DNA from: Bacteroides cutis
Lineage (GTDB): Bacteria; Bacteroidota; Bacteroidia; Bacteroidales; Bacteroidaceae
Direction: 5' to 3'
DNA length: 64,000 nucleotides
NCBI RefSeq assembly: GCF_900241005.1
Contig: NZ_OEST01000007.1
Span: forward strand, 1 to 64,000
Shown: positions 52,206 through 62,757 of the stretch, piece after piece
Layout: the number at the start of each line of letters is the position of its first letter
Position numbering within the stretch: the first letter of the stretch is position 1
Made by a program: the position numbers and the translations under genes
The notes under the pieces: generated by a model
Told to the model about the DNA's origin: nothing
Databases searched by the model: none
What the model saw: only the letters and a program-made list of their open reading frames with translations

Positions 52206-53057
52206 ATGTTAAGAATTGCCGTGCAAGCTAAAGGTCGTCTTTATGAGGAGACGATGTCTTTCCTGGAAGAATCGGATATAAAATTGAGTGCAACTAAACG
52301 TACGTTGCTGGTACAGTCTTCTAATTTTCCTATCGAAGTGTTGTTCCTTCGGGATGATGACATTCCACAAACAGTGGCGACAGGGGTTGCGGACATTGGT
52401 ATAGTCGGTGAAAATGAGTTTATGGAGAGAAATGAAGATGCTGAAATTATCAAGCGTCTGGGTTTTAGTAAATGTCGTCTCTCATTGGCTATGCCCAAGG
52501 ATATTGAATATCCCGGCATAAAATGGTTTGATGGGAAAAAAATAGCAACATCCTATCCCGGTATACTTTCCAGCTATCTGAAAGAGCAAGGGGTAAAAGC
52601 TGAGATACATGTGATTACAGGTTCTGTAGAGGTTTCTCCGGGTATCGGTTTGGCCGATGCTATTTTTGATATAGTAAGTTCCGGTTCTACTTTAGTAAGT
52701 AATCGTCTGAAGGAAGTGGAAGTCGTGATGAAGTCTGAAGCGTTGCTCATTGGTAATAAGAACATGAGTGAAGATAAGCAAGAGATTTTGAAAGAATTGC
52801 TTTTCCGTATGGATGCAGTGAAAACAGCTGAAGATAAAAAATATGTGTTGATGAATGCACCAAAAGATAAGTTGGATAAAATTGTGTCTGTACTTCCAGG
52901 TATGAAAAGCCCGACAGTGATGCCATTGGCTCAGGAAGGTTGGTGCTCTGTACATACAGTGCTCGATGAAAAATGTTTTTGGGAGATTATCGGTAAGCTG
53001 AAAGCGTTGGGGGCAGAAGGGATTTTGGTATTGCCGATTGAAAAAATGATAATTTAG
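52206..53057 (+). CDS. hisG: ATP phosphoribosyltransferase, long form
   Basis: First enzyme of histidine synthesis: joins ATP and PRPP. It has 283 residues with the catalytic core (RIAVQAKGRLYEETMSFLEE, GVADIGIVGENEF, GSVEVSPGIGLADAIFDIVSSGSTL) and a C-terminal ACT-like regulatory domain (about 215-283) for histidine feedback, so no HisZ is needed. It heads the hisGDCB cluster under attenuator control. Confidence 0.96.
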   Translation: MLRIAVQAKGRLYEETMSFLEESDIKLSATKRTLLVQSSNFPIEVLFLRDDDIPQTVATGVADIGIVGENEFMERNEDAEIIKRLGFSKCRLSLAMPKDIEYPGIKWFDGKKIATSYPGILSSYLKEQGVKAEIHVITGSVEVSPGIGLADAIFDIVSSGSTLVSNRLKEVEVVMKSEALLIGNKNMSEDKQEILKELLFRMDAVKTAEDKKYVLMNAPKDKLDKIVSVLPGMKSPTVMPLAQEGWCSVHTVLDEKCFWEIIGKLKALGAEGILVLPIEKMII

Positions 53058-53099
53058 GAACTTTGCCAGGTGTTGCGTCCCTAAATTCTCATTTATATA

Positions 53100-54410
53100 A
53101 TGTTAAAACTGATAGATATGATTTTAATAACCAATCCTGATAAATCACAGTGGACCGAGTTACTGGAACGTCCGGTGATGAATACTGAAAATCTGTTCGA
53201 TACGGTACGGAATATTATTGACTGCGTAAAGTCTGAGGGTGATCGTGCTGTGTTGAACTTTGAAGAGAAGTTTGATAAAGTGAAGTTGTCTTCCCTGATT
53301 GTTACAGATGAAGAACAACAAGAAGCAGAAGTTTTGGTGGGTGAAGAATTGAAAGCCGCCATTCGTCTGGCCAAACAAAATATAGAGATATTTCACGCTG
53401 CACAGCGCTTTGAAGGTAAGAAGATAGAAACCCAACCGGGAATAACCTGTTGGCAAAAAGCTGTAGCTATCGAGAAAGTAGGATTGTACATACCCGGAGG
53501 TACAGCACCTTTATTTTCCACTGTATTGATGCTTGCCGTTCCGGCCAAGATTGCAGGATGCAAAGAGATAGTTCTCTGTACTCCTCCGGGAAAAGATGGA
53601 AAGGTACATCCTGCTGTATTGTTTGCCGCAAAAGTAGCGGGTGTACACCGGATATTCAAAGCTGGTGGCGTGCAGGCCATTGCAGCTATGGCATATGGTA
53701 CTAAAAGCGTGCCTAAGGTCTATAAAATATTCGGACCAGGTAACCAGTATGTCACAGCTGCCAAACAGTTAGTAAGTTTGCGTGATGTAGCAATAGATAT
53801 GCCTGCCGGTCCGTCCGAGGTAGAAGTATTAGCGGATGAAACAGCTAATCCTGTATTTGTTGCCGCTGATTTGTTAAGCCAAGCTGAACATGGCGTGGAT
53901 AGTCAGGCAATGCTGATTACTACTTCTGTAAAGCTGCAACAAGCAGTGAAAGACGAAGTAGAGCGCCAACTTACTTTGTTGCCCCGCAAGGAAATAGCAG
54001 AAAAATCACTTGCTAATAGTAAACTTATCGTGGTTCGTGATATGGATGAGGCTATCGAATTGACAAATATCTATGCTCCTGAACATTTGATTATTGAAAC
54101 TGGTAATTATATGTCTGTGGCAGAACGTATAGTGAATGCCGGTTCGGTATTTTTGGGTTCTTTGACTCCTGAGAGTGCGGGAGACTATGCGTCGGGTACC
54201 AATCATACCCTGCCCACCAATGGGTATGCCAAGGCATATAGCGGTGTCAGTCTTGATAGCTTTATACGTAAAATCACATTTCAGGAAATCAAGCCTGAGG
54301 GAATACGTATTATAGGAGCTGCCATTGAAGAAATGGCTGCCAATGAGCATCTGGATGCACATAAGAATGCAGTAACCGTAAGGCTTGAAGAGTTGAAACT
54401 TAAAAATTAA
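53100..54410 (+). CDS. hisD: Histidinol dehydrogenase
   Basis: Oxidises histidinol to histidine in two NAD-dependent steps. It is a 436-residue zinc enzyme with [66 protein letters not shown] and [13 protein letters not shown], the standard HisD blocks. The outer ATG is given; a second ATG six codons in ([12 protein letters not shown]) matches relatives at least as well. It follows hisG by 42 bases. Confidence 0.95.
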   Translation: MLKLIDMILITNPDKSQWTELLERPVMNTENLFDTVRNIIDCVKSEGDRAVLNFEEKFDKVKLSSLIVTDEEQQEAEVLVGEELKAAIRLAKQNIEIFHAAQRFEGKKIETQPGITCWQKAVAIEKVGLYIPGGTAPLFSTVLMLAVPAKIAGCKEIVLCTPPGKDGKVHPAVLFAAKVAGVHRIFKAGGVQAIAAMAYGTKSVPKVYKIFGPGNQYVTAAKQLVSLRDVAIDMPAGPSEVEVLADETANPVFVAADLLSQAEHGVDSQAMLITTSVKLQQAVKDEVERQLTLLPRKEIAEKSLANSKLIVVRDMDEAIELTNIYAPEHLIIETGNYMSVAERIVNAGSVFLGSLTPESAGDYASGTNHTLPTNGYAKAYSGVSLDSFIRKITFQEIKPEGIRIIGAAIEEMAANEHLDAHKNAVTVRLEELKLKN

Positions 54411-54430
54411 TATTTGATATCGTAAATATC

Positions 54431-55474
54431 ATGATGAAGACATTAGAACAATTGACCCGCCCCAATATCTGGCGTTTAAAACCTTATTCTTCGGCACGAG
54501 ATGAATATAAAGGTGTAACTGCATCCGTGTTTCTTGATGCCAATGAAAATCCTTATAATTTACCACATAACCGATATCCTGATCCCATGCAGTGGGAACT
54601 GAAAAAAGAGTTGGCAAAAATTAAAAAAGTAAGTCCTGAGCATATCTTTTTGGGAAACGGCAGTGATGAAGCGATTGACCTTGTATTTCGTGCTTTCTGC
54701 GAACCGCGTATTGATAATGTGGTTGCCATAGACCCTACATACGGTATGTATCAGGTATGTGCGGACGTGAATGATGTGGAATATCGCAAGGTATTGTTGG
54801 ATGATAACTTCCAGTTTTCGGCAGATAATTTGTTGGCGGCTACAGATGAGTATACGAAACTTATTTTTCTTTGTTCTCCCAATAATCCCACAGGTAATGA
54901 CTTGCTTCGTAGTGAAATAGAGAAACTACTTTGGAGGTTTGACGGATTGGTAATATTGGACGAAGCATACAACGACTTTTCGGAAGCCCCTTCTTTCCTT
55001 GAAGAACTGGATAAGTATCCTAATCTCATCATTCTCCAGACTTTCTCTAAAGCGTGGGGATGTGCTGCTATCCGTTTAGGTATGGCATTTGCCTCACAAG
55101 ATATTATCACTATTTTTAGTAAGATAAAGTATCCTTATAATGTAAACCAGTTAACACAGAAACAAGCTATTGAAATGTTGCACCGCTATTATGAAATAGA
55201 GCGATGGGTGAAGATGTTGAAAGAAGAACGTGAACATTTGGAGGCGGAATTTACAGGATTGCCTTGTACTGTTGAAGTATTTCCGTCAGATGCAAATTTC
55301 TTCTTGGCTCGTGTGACAGATGCCGTGACGATTTACAACTATCTGGTAGGCGAGGGTATTATTGTTCGTAACCGTAATTCTATTTCACTTTGTGGAAACT
55401 GTTTGCGTGTAACTGTAGGTACTCATGTTGAGAATGAAAAACTGATCGAAGCATTGAAAAAGTATAATATATGA
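54431..55474 (+). CDS. hisC: Histidinol-phosphate aminotransferase
   Basis: PLP enzyme converting imidazole-acetol phosphate to histidinol phosphate. It has 347 residues with [61 protein letters not shown] and the PLP lysine in [14 protein letters not shown]. Its stop overlaps the hisB start by four bases (ATGA), implying coupled translation. It starts with two adjacent Met codons. Confidence 0.95.
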   Translation: MMKTLEQLTRPNIWRLKPYSSARDEYKGVTASVFLDANENPYNLPHNRYPDPMQWELKKELAKIKKVSPEHIFLGNGSDEAIDLVFRAFCEPRIDNVVAIDPTYGMYQVCADVNDVEYRKVLLDDNFQFSADNLLAATDEYTKLIFLCSPNNPTGNDLLRSEIEKLLWRFDGLVILDEAYNDFSEAPSFLEELDKYPNLIILQTFSKAWGCAAIRLGMAFASQDIITIFSKIKYPYNVNQLTQKQAIEMLHRYYEIERWVKMLKEEREHLEAEFTGLPCTVEVFPSDANFFLARVTDAVTIYNYLVGEGIIVRNRNSISLCGNCLRVTVGTHVENEKLIEALKKYNI

Positions 55475-56619
55475 AGAAAGTACTTTTTATAGACCGCGAT
55501 GGTACACTGGTTGTCGAACCTCCTATAGATTATCAGCTTGATTCGCTCGAAAAGTTGGAATTTTATCCGAAGGTGATGCGCAATCTTGGTTTTATCCGTA
55601 GCAAATTGGATTTTGAGTTTGTAATGGTTACCAATCAAGATGGTTTGGGTACGGTTTCTTTTCCGGAAGAGACTTTTTGGCCAGCTCACAACTTGATGAT
55701 GAAGACATTGGCAGGTGAAGGTATCACTTTTGATGAGGTATGTATTGATCGTAGTATGCCTGAAGATTTTGCACCGACACGTAAACCTCGTACCGGCATG
55801 CTTGTTAAATATTTGAATAACCCGGATTATGATTTGACAAACAGTTTTGTAATTGGTGATCGTCTTACGGATGTAGAACTGGCTAAGAACTTAGGATGTA
55901 AGGCTATTCTTCTTCAAGAAAATATGAATATACTGAAATCCGGGTTAGAAGGTGGCGGGACGAACTCTGAAGATTTTGGAGAGGTGTGTGTACTCGCAAC
56001 AAAAGATTGGGATAAAGTGGCTGAATTCCTTTTTGCCGGTGAACGAAAAGCGGAAGTACGCCGCACAACAAAAGAGACAGATATTTATATAGCTCTCAAT
56101 CTGGATGGAAACGGTCATTGCGACATATATACAGGTTTAGGTTTTTTCGACCACATGTTGGAACAGATCGGTAAGCATGGTGGACTAGACTTGACTATTC
56201 ATGTGAAAGGTGATTTGGAAGTAGACGAGCATCATACTATAGAAGATACTGCACTTGCTCTCGGTGAATGTCTTTATCAGGCGTTGGGAAACAAGCGGGG
56301 AATTGAACGCTATGGATATGCATTACCAATGGATGATTGTCTTTGCCAGGTATGTCTTGATTTTGGTGGGCGTCCGTGGCTGGTATGGAATGCGGAGTTT
56401 AAGCGTGAGAGAATAGGAGAGATGCCCACAGAAATGTTCCTGCATTTTTTCAAATCACTGAGTGATACCGCTAGGATGAATCTTAATATCAAAGCAGAAG
56501 GACAAAATGAACATCATAAGATAGAAGGTATTTTCAAAGCTTTGGCAAGGGCATTGAAAATGGCAGTAAAGCGAGATATCTATCATTATGAATTGCCAAG
56601 TTCCAAAGGAGTATTGTAA
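55471..56619 (+). CDS. hisB: Bifunctional histidinol-phosphatase / imidazoleglycerol-phosphate dehydratase
   Basis: A 382-residue fusion like that of enteric bacteria. The N-terminal HAD phosphatase (about 1-170) has [13 protein letters not shown] and [17 protein letters not shown]; the C-terminal dehydratase (about 190-382) has [20 protein letters not shown] and [17 protein letters not shown], with paired His metal sites. The cluster ends here; hisH, hisA, hisF and hisIE are not in the window. A perfect palindrome follows 25 bases after the stop. Confidence 0.96.
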   Translation: MKKVLFIDRDGTLVVEPPIDYQLDSLEKLEFYPKVMRNLGFIRSKLDFEFVMVTNQDGLGTVSFPEETFWPAHNLMMKTLAGEGITFDEVCIDRSMPEDFAPTRKPRTGMLVKYLNNPDYDLTNSFVIGDRLTDVELAKNLGCKAILLQENMNILKSGLEGGGTNSEDFGEVCVLATKDWDKVAEFLFAGERKAEVRRTTKETDIYIALNLDGNGHCDIYTGLGFFDHMLEQIGKHGGLDLTIHVKGDLEVDEHHTIEDTALALGECLYQALGNKRGIERYGYALPMDDCLCQVCLDFGGRPWLVWNAEFKRERIGEMPTEMFLHFFKSLSDTARMNLNIKAEGQNEHHKIEGIFKALARALKMAVKRDIYHYELPSSKGVL

Positions 56620-56644
56620 ATACTCGTTTATCGTCCGTAAATGA

Positions 56645-56684
56645 ACAGGGGGAGTGTCCGATATCGGACACTCCCCCTGTTTTG
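56645..56684 (+). terminator. 36-bp perfect palindrome: his terminator and possible activator site
   Basis: ACAGGGGGAGTGTCCGAT is followed immediately by its exact complement, then TTTT. As RNA it forms a long GC-rich hairpin ending hisGDCB. Its core, GTGTCCGATATCGGACAC, is also an ideal dimeric operator and lies about 50 bases from the sigma-54 promoter of the next gene. A double role as binding site for the NtrC-type regulator encoded downstream is plausible but unproven. Confidence 0.75.
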
Positions 56685-56700
56685 GCCTTTTCCGGTCATT

Positions 56701-56716
56701 TGGCACACTCTTTGCT
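56701..56716 (+). promoter_or_regulatory. Sigma-54 (-24/-12) promoter of the tolC-like gene
   Basis: TGGCACACTCTTTGCT matches the RpoN consensus TGGCAC-N5-TTGCW with correct spacing. The start codon of the TolC gene lies 31 bases downstream, and an RpoN-dependent activator gene follows TolC. Confidence 0.85.
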
Positions 56717-56747
56717 TTTCTTTTCGCGATTATTATTATGCTCAAAC

Positions 56748-58235
56748 ATGAAAAACTTTTTTTTACTTGCAGTTTATTTTTTTATACCGTCGGTGCTTTT
56801 TGCGCAAAACGATTCGATGGTGCATGAACGCGACATTACTTTGGCAGAAGCCATTGCATTGGCGCGTACTCAGTCTGTAGATGCTGCTGTCGCTTTAAAT
56901 GAATTGAAGACCGCTTATTGGGAATATCGTACATTTCGTGCGGATTTATTACCCGAAGTGAATTTTACGGGTACATTACCTAATTATAATAAATCCTACA
57001 GTGCTTATCAGAATTCGGATGGTTCTTATAGTTTTGTCCGTAATAATACACTGGGACTATCTGGTACATTGTCTATAGACCAAAATATTTGGTTCACAGG
57101 AGGTAAACTGTCTTTGGCCTCTTCACTTGATTATCTCAAACAGTTGGGCTCTAACGGAGATAAACAATTTATGTCCGTCCCTATTAGCCTTGAGTTGACA
57201 CAACCCATTTTTGGTGTGAACAATTTGAAGTGGAACCGTCGTATTGAACCTGTCCGCTACGCCGAGGCAAAAGCTGCATTTATCTCTGCTACGGAAGAAG
57301 TGACAATGAAGACCATCACTTACTTCTTTCAGCTATTGTTGGCTAAAGAAGCATTGGCCACAGCACAGCAAAACAAAGAAAATTCAGACCGTCTTTATGA
57401 AGTAGCGATTGCTAAACGCAAGATGGGACAGATTTCTGAGAATGATTTGTTGCAACTCAAGTTGAATGCATTGCAAGGAAAAGCGGATGTGACGGAAGCA
57501 GAAAGTAACCTGAATGCAAAAATGTTTCAGCTCCGTTCTTTCCTTGGGGTATCCGAACAGGAAGGACTAAATCCTGTATTGCCAGCTTCTGTTCCTAACA
57601 TAAAAATGGCGTATGATTATGTGTTGAATAAAGCGTTGGAACGTAATTCATTTGCCCAAAACATCCGTCGCCGTCAGTTGGAAGCCGATTACGAAGTGGC
57701 TACTGCCCGTGGAAACCTACGGAGTATCGACCTTTTCGCCAGTGTCGGTTACACGGGGCAAAACCAAGAACTCTCTTCTGCTTATCAGGATCTGCTGGAT
57801 AACCAGATAGTGAAAGTAGGTGTGAAAATTCCTATCCTTGACTGGGGAAAACGTCGCGGAAAGGTTCGGGTAGCCAAGAGTAACCGTGAAGTCGTTTTAT
57901 CTAAGCTCCGTCAGGAACAAATGGATTTTAATCAGGATATATTCTTGTTGGTGGCCAATTTCAATAATCAGGCACAACAATTGGGAATAGCGGCAGAAGC
58001 GGACATCATCGCTGAAAAACGTTACAAGACAAGTGTAGAGACATTTATGATTGGTAAGATCAGTACGCTTGATCTGAATGATGCCCAAAATTCAAAAGAT
58101 GAAGCACGCCAGAAGCATATCTCGGAACTTTATTATTATTGGTACTATTTTTACCAGCTCCGTAGTCTGACGCTTTGGGATTTTGAGCGGAATACAGAGT
58201 TGGAGGCGGATTTTGAAGATATCATTAAAGGATAA
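56748..58235 (+). CDS. TolC-family outer-membrane efflux protein
   Basis: A 495-residue outer-membrane channel with an alpha-helical periplasmic tunnel. A signal (KNFFLLAVYFFIPSVLFAQ) is followed by two OEP repeats: ITLAEAIALARTQSVDAAVALNELK, then long helices with LLAKEALATAQQNKENSDRLYEVAIAKRKMGQISENDLLQLKLNALQ and the second repeat with KVGVKIPILDWGKRRGKVRVAKSNREV. The ATG after the sigma-54 promoter was chosen; the open frame continues upstream only through the promoter. No membrane-fusion or pump gene adjoins it in the window, so its inner-membrane partner is elsewhere. Confidence 0.9.
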   Translation: MKNFFLLAVYFFIPSVLFAQNDSMVHERDITLAEAIALARTQSVDAAVALNELKTAYWEYRTFRADLLPEVNFTGTLPNYNKSYSAYQNSDGSYSFVRNNTLGLSGTLSIDQNIWFTGGKLSLASSLDYLKQLGSNGDKQFMSVPISLELTQPIFGVNNLKWNRRIEPVRYAEAKAAFISATEEVTMKTITYFFQLLLAKEALATAQQNKENSDRLYEVAIAKRKMGQISENDLLQLKLNALQGKADVTEAESNLNAKMFQLRSFLGVSEQEGLNPVLPASVPNIKMAYDYVLNKALERNSFAQNIRRRQLEADYEVATARGNLRSIDLFASVGYTGQNQELSSAYQDLLDNQIVKVGVKIPILDWGKRRGKVRVAKSNREVVLSKLRQEQMDFNQDIFLLVANFNNQAQQLGIAAEADIIAEKRYKTSVETFMIGKISTLDLNDAQNSKDEARQKHISELYYYWYYFYQLRSLTLWDFERNTELEADFEDIIKG

Positions 58236-58324
58236 TCGTCACAACAGATTACGTGAATTTATACCGATTATAAGGAAAAATGATAAAAATCCGTATAAAT
58301 CTGCGTATTCTATTGTGAAATCGT

Positions 58325-58332
58325 TACTTTTG
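58325..58332 (+). promoter_or_regulatory. -7 box of the ntrC-type regulator gene
   Basis: TACTTTTG, 24 bases before the ATG; the regulator pair can thus be made from a housekeeping promoter independent of sigma-54. Confidence 0.6.
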
Positions 58333-58355
58333 TCCAATACAAACTACAAATATTT

Positions 58356-59708
58356 ATGATACTGATAGTAGATGATGATAGTGCCGTACGCTCTTCACTT
58401 AGTTTTATGTTGAAGCGTGCCGGTTATAATGTGAAAGTAGTTTCTGGTCCTCGTGAAGCTATTGATATAGTCCGTGCTGAGGCTCCTGCGTTGATATTGA
58501 TGGATATGAACTTTACCCTTTCCACTACAGGAGAGGAAGGACTTACGCTGTTGAAACAAGTAAAAGTATTCCGTCCAGAAGTTCCTGTTATTCTGATGAC
58601 TGCTTGGGGAAGTATTCAGCTTGCCGTACAAGGTATGCAGGCGGGTGCTTTCGACTTTATCACCAAACCGTGGAACAATGCTGCTTTATTGCAAAGGATT
58701 GAAACTGCTTTGGAACTGACCGCTGCTCCGAAAGAAGTGCTGGAAGAGCAAAGTAACGTTCTGAACCGCAGTCATATCGTTGGTAAATCTCAGGGATTGA
58801 TGGAAGTTTTGAATACCGTGGCACGCATAGCTCGCACCAATGCTTCCGTATTGATTACAGGAGAGAGTGGTACGGGTAAGGAATTGATTGCCGAAGCCAT
58901 CCACATCAATAGTCAGCGAACGAAACAACCTTTTGTGAAAGTTAATCTTGGTGGTATCTCCCAGAGTTTGTTTGAGAGTGAAATGTTCGGTCATAAGAAA
59001 GGTGCGTTCACTGATGCCAGTGCTGACCGTATCGGGCGGTTTGAGATGGCAAACAAAGGCACTATCTTCCTGGACGAAATAGGTGATCTTGATCTCTCTT
59101 GCCAGGTAAAACTGCTGCGTGTGCTTCAGGATCAGACATTCGAGGTGCTGGGCGACAGCCGTCCTCGTAAAGTGGATGTCCGTGTAGTTTCAGCTACTAA
59201 TGCCGACTTGCGTAAGATGGTTTCCGAACGGACTTTCCGTGAAGACCTTTTCTATCGTATCAATCTGATTACTGTAAAGCTTCCATCCTTGCGCGAACGT
59301 CGTGAAGATATTCCTTTGTTGGCGCGTCACTTTGCCGACCGTCAGGCTGAAATCAACGGACTGCCCCGTACCGATTTCTCAGCGGATGCATTGAACTTCC
59401 TTTCACGTCTGCCTTTTCCGGGCAATATCCGTGAACTGAAAAATCTAGTGGAACGTACAATTCTGGTTAGCGGCAAATCTGTGTTGGATGCTTCTGATTT
59501 TGACGCGCAGTATTTACGCCATGACGAGCCAGCTAAAGCGGCTGAAGGAACTTCATTTGCCGGAATGACACTTGATGAAATAGAGCGGCAAACTATTCTG
59601 CAAGCGTTGGAACAACATAAGGGTAACCTCAGTCAGGTAGCTTTATCATTGGGCATCAGCCGTGCCGCACTCTATCGCCGTTTGGAGAAATACAATATAA
59701 TCGCTTAA
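58356..59708 (+). CDS. NtrC-family sigma-54-dependent response regulator
   Basis: A 450-residue activator: receiver (about 1-120, acidic pocket DDD 6-8, phosphorylation site Asp50 in LILMDMNF), AAA+ domain (about 145-375, Walker A GESGTGKE, Walker B GTIFLDEIGDL) and a Fis-type helix-turn-helix (about 408-450, LSQVALSLGISRAALYRRLEKYNI). The sigma-54 contact loop reads GAFTDA (Asp220) instead of GAFTGA. The histidine kinase follows four bases later. The tolC-like gene just upstream, with its RpoN promoter and palindrome, is the obvious target. Confidence 0.93.
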   Translation: MILIVDDDSAVRSSLSFMLKRAGYNVKVVSGPREAIDIVRAEAPALILMDMNFTLSTTGEEGLTLLKQVKVFRPEVPVILMTAWGSIQLAVQGMQAGAFDFITKPWNNAALLQRIETALELTAAPKEVLEEQSNVLNRSHIVGKSQGLMEVLNTVARIARTNASVLITGESGTGKELIAEAIHINSQRTKQPFVKVNLGGISQSLFESEMFGHKKGAFTDASADRIGRFEMANKGTIFLDEIGDLDLSCQVKLLRVLQDQTFEVLGDSRPRKVDVRVVSATNADLRKMVSERTFREDLFYRINLITVKLPSLRERREDIPLLARHFADRQAEINGLPRTDFSADALNFLSRLPFPGNIRELKNLVERTILVSGKSVLDASDFDAQYLRHDEPAKAAEGTSFAGMTLDEIERQTILQALEQHKGNLSQVALSLGISRAALYRRLEKYNIIA

Positions 59709-59712
59709 TTAC

Positions 59713-61029
59713 ATGCGCATTAAATTCTTCTTCTTTATTCTCGTCCTCTTTCTACTCGGTTTGGGTGGAGCGTTGCTATATCTGGCGGGAGGGATGCAAG
59801 TCACTCACCTGTATATAGTAGAAGGACTCATTGCATTCATTTTGATTTATCTTCTTGTGTTCTACCGTAAGATTGTAAAGCCCATGAATACCATCGGTAA
59901 CGGTATGGAATTACTGCGTGAACAGGATTTCAGCAGCCGTCTTAGCCTGGTGGGGCAGTATGAAGCCGATCGTATTGTGAATATCTTCAACCGGATGATG
60001 GAGCAATTGAAGAATGAACGGCTGAGAATGCGCGAACAGAACCATTTCCTGGATTTATTAATACAGGCTTCTCCGATGGGAGTTATCATCACTACATTAG
60101 ACGGTGACATTTCCCAATTGAACCCCATGGCATTGAAGATGCTGGGTGTCCGCTTGGAAGAAGCGATGGATAAGCAACTGGAACTAGTGGATTCTCCGTT
60201 AGCGGTCGAGTTATCTGATATTCCCAAAGATACCACGGCGGTCATTCGCCTGAATGACGCTAATATCTATAAATGTACTCATTCTTCTTTTATAGACAGA
60301 GGTTTCAAGCATCCTTTCTATTTGATTGAACGCATGACGGAAGAAGTGATGCGCGCAGAAAAACGTGCTTATGAAAAGGTGATCCGTATGATTGCCCACG
60401 AAGTGAATAATACGACGGCAGGCATAACTTCCACACTAGATACGGTGGAGCAAGCGCTTTCTACCGAAGAAGGGATGGAAGATATTTGTGATGTGATGCG
60501 TGTATGTACGGAACGTTGTTTTTCCATGAGCCGGTTCATCACCCGTTTTGCCGATGTGGTGAAGATACCCGAACCGACCGTAGCTCCTGTCCAGCTGAAT
60601 GAGTTGGCGGCTATGTGTAAACGTTTCATGGAAGGTATGTGTAACGATCGTAACATTAATTTACGTTTAGAATGTGATCCTGAAATCGGTAAGGTGCGTC
60701 TGGATGCTTCCCTTTTTGAGCAGGTTTTGGTGAATATCATCAAGAATGCAGCCGAGAGTATTGAGGGGGTAACTGAAAAGTCAATAGAACATGGCGAAAT
60801 CATAGTAAGGACCATTGCTCCCGCTTCCATAGAAGTCGTTGACAATGGTCCTGGAATTAGTAAAGAGGCCGAAGCTAAACTCTTCAGCCCCTTCTTTTCC
60901 ACCAAGCCGAACGGGCAGGGAATTGGCCTGGTGTTTATTAGGGAAGTGCTGAGTCGTCATGGTTGTGCCTTCTCCCTGCGTACTTACAATGATGGGCTGA
61001 CTCGTTTCCGTATATTGTTTAATGACTGA
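59713..61029 (+). CDS. Sensor histidine kinase, partner of the NtrC-type regulator
   Basis: A 438-residue membrane kinase: two membrane segments (about 4-24 and 33-53) with almost no periplasmic loop, a HAMP-like linker, a PAS domain (about 105-200, LLIQASPMGVIITTLDGDISQLNP), and a catalytic core with His229 (MIAHEVNNTTAGI), N-box VNIIKNAAESIEG, VVDNGPGISKEAEAKLFSPFFSTKPNGQGIGL. The missing periplasmic domain suggests membrane or cytosolic sensing. It ends one base before the convergent aspD gene's stop. Confidence 0.92.
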   Translation: MRIKFFFFILVLFLLGLGGALLYLAGGMQVTHLYIVEGLIAFILIYLLVFYRKIVKPMNTIGNGMELLREQDFSSRLSLVGQYEADRIVNIFNRMMEQLKNERLRMREQNHFLDLLIQASPMGVIITTLDGDISQLNPMALKMLGVRLEEAMDKQLELVDSPLAVELSDIPKDTTAVIRLNDANIYKCTHSSFIDRGFKHPFYLIERMTEEVMRAEKRAYEKVIRMIAHEVNNTTAGITSTLDTVEQALSTEEGMEDICDVMRVCTERCFSMSRFITRFADVVKIPEPTVAPVQLNELAAMCKRFMEGMCNDRNINLRLECDPEIGKVRLDASLFEQVLVNIIKNAAESIEGVTEKSIEHGEIIVRTIAPASIEVVDNGPGISKEAEAKLFSPFFSTKPNGQGIGLVFIREVLSRHGCAFSLRTYNDGLTRFRILFND

Positions 61030-62640
61030 TTATTTTTTCCACTCCTTTGCATACTCATCCAATATTCTTTTGATGCCCTGGCCGATGATGACATAGTCTT
61101 TTTCGTTCAGATTGGCAAGCGAGGCACGTATACTCCATTCCGGCCCATCGAAACCGCCACCATTCAGCAATACGAGGGAGGTTTCTTTGGCAAGGCGGAA
61201 GACGACATTTAGGGGGCTGTAAGTTTTCTTCAAGTACTCCACAAATTTGTCACCATGGAATTTCTTTGCCCAAACCAACATATCGATTTCAGTATAATAA
61301 CCTACACGCAGTGGATCTTCTGCTAGGGTGAAACCGGTATTGTCCCATAGAGCATGTAGACGACGAAGAATGATTTCCTGCATTTTCTGCTTATATTTAT
61401 TCTCTTTGTCGAGCAAGGCAAAAGCTGCGAACAGGCTCATCTGCATCTGTTGCGGCAATGAAAGACCGGCGGTATGGTTCAATGCTACCTGTCGACTGTC
61501 TGCTACCATGCGATCAATGAACTTTAATTTCTCAGGATGTAACGTGAGAGTGGAATAACGACGGTTCAAAATTTCCCGTTTTTCTTTTGGTAATTTGGAT
61601 ATCAGCTTGTCGAACAGATTGAACTCGTGTAAAGCTATCACGGCATCACGCCATCCGGTAGCTCCGAAATATTTAGAAAATGAGTAGACACATAGTGTGT
61701 TATAAGGGATTTCTGCCATAAATGAACGGAAATGTGGACTAAAGGTACCATAAACATCGTCCGTAATAATCATTAGATTAGGGTTGTCTTCACGTACAAT
61801 GTTCACGATACGTGCCATGGTCTCTGGGCTAAGGGCATAGCTGGGTGGGTTGCTCGGATTAGTTACGAAAAGAGCTTTGATTGCCGGATTTTTCAGGCGG
61901 TCTATATCTTCATCACTGTATTGCCACAAGTGTAGTCCATCCTTTGTCATACGGTTGGCGTGTAGTTCCGTCATCTTGAATTGATAACGGTTCAACTGCG
62001 GAATTTCGATATAAGGAGTAAAGGTAGGAACCATGAGAACAATTCCATCTCCCTTATTTAGCAAAAAGTTTTCTTGTAATGAATCGAATATATAGCACAT
62101 GGCGGCTGTTCCGCCTTCTGTGGCAAATAAATCGAAAGTCCCACGTGGCGGACGGTTGTCACATAGCTCCTGATTTAAGTAGTCGCGTACGAGGATTTCG
62201 GTGAAGCTCAGGATACGGTCCGGTACGGGATACTGGTCACCGATAACACTTTCCGCCCACTCGTGAACAAGACTGTCAGGGTCTACGGCATGTTCCATTA
62301 GCATGTAATTATAGGTTTGTTCCAGCAGGGAAGCTCCTGGTTTATAGGTATTACTCTTGAGGAATAACTCGAAACGGGAAGCAATACCTTGCTTTTCGGG
62401 AATTCCGGCAATACCTTCCGGCATGTACATCACCCGGCGGCATTCTCCCAATCCGAATTGTCCCAAGAGAAAGAATGCTTCGCGTGGAACGGTAGCAATC
62501 CAGTTCGGATTACCACGTCCGGCATTCAGCATGGTTCGGGCACTCTTTTTCAGACTTTCGTCTGCCATGTCTATAAGGCGGTTTTTCAGCTCAAAGGGGC
62601 TGATATTTTCCATTTTCTTTTCTAATAGCTTGGTATCCAT
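61030..62640 (-). CDS. aspD: Bifunctional aspartate transaminase/aspartate 4-decarboxylase
   Basis: A 536-residue PLP enzyme that removes the 4-carboxyl of aspartate to give alanine and CO2. The long N-terminal part (SPFELKNRLIDMADESLKKSARTMLNAGRGNPNWIATVPREAFFLLGQFG) is typical of this decarboxylase. The PLP lysine is in VYSFSKYFGATGWRDAV, and ALFVTNPSNPPSY and the C-terminal NGGGFDGPEWSIRASLANLNE are present. Together with the upstream antiporter gene it forms the aspartate-alanine cycle, which consumes a cytosolic proton and creates proton-motive force. Confidence 0.93.
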   Translation of the reverse strand: MDTKLLEKKMENISPFELKNRLIDMADESLKKSARTMLNAGRGNPNWIATVPREAFFLLGQFGLGECRRVMYMPEGIAGIPEKQGIASRFELFLKSNTYKPGASLLEQTYNYMLMEHAVDPDSLVHEWAESVIGDQYPVPDRILSFTEILVRDYLNQELCDNRPPRGTFDLFATEGGTAAMCYIFDSLQENFLLNKGDGIVLMVPTFTPYIEIPQLNRYQFKMTELHANRMTKDGLHLWQYSDEDIDRLKNPAIKALFVTNPSNPPSYALSPETMARIVNIVREDNPNLMIITDDVYGTFSPHFRSFMAEIPYNTLCVYSFSKYFGATGWRDAVIALHEFNLFDKLISKLPKEKREILNRRYSTLTLHPEKLKFIDRMVADSRQVALNHTAGLSLPQQMQMSLFAAFALLDKENKYKQKMQEIILRRLHALWDNTGFTLAEDPLRVGYYTEIDMLVWAKKFHGDKFVEYLKKTYSPLNVVFRLAKETSLVLLNGGGFDGPEWSIRASLANLNEKDYVIIGQGIKRILDEYAKEWKK

Positions 62641-62757
62641 ATCAATCTGTTTTTAAGTTCTTATCTATTTATTTCTTGGTTCTCTATAAACTAATTCTTA
62701 GTAACTCAATATTTATTTCTTAATATATTCATGGTTAGTTTCTTCTAAGTTTGGCTT

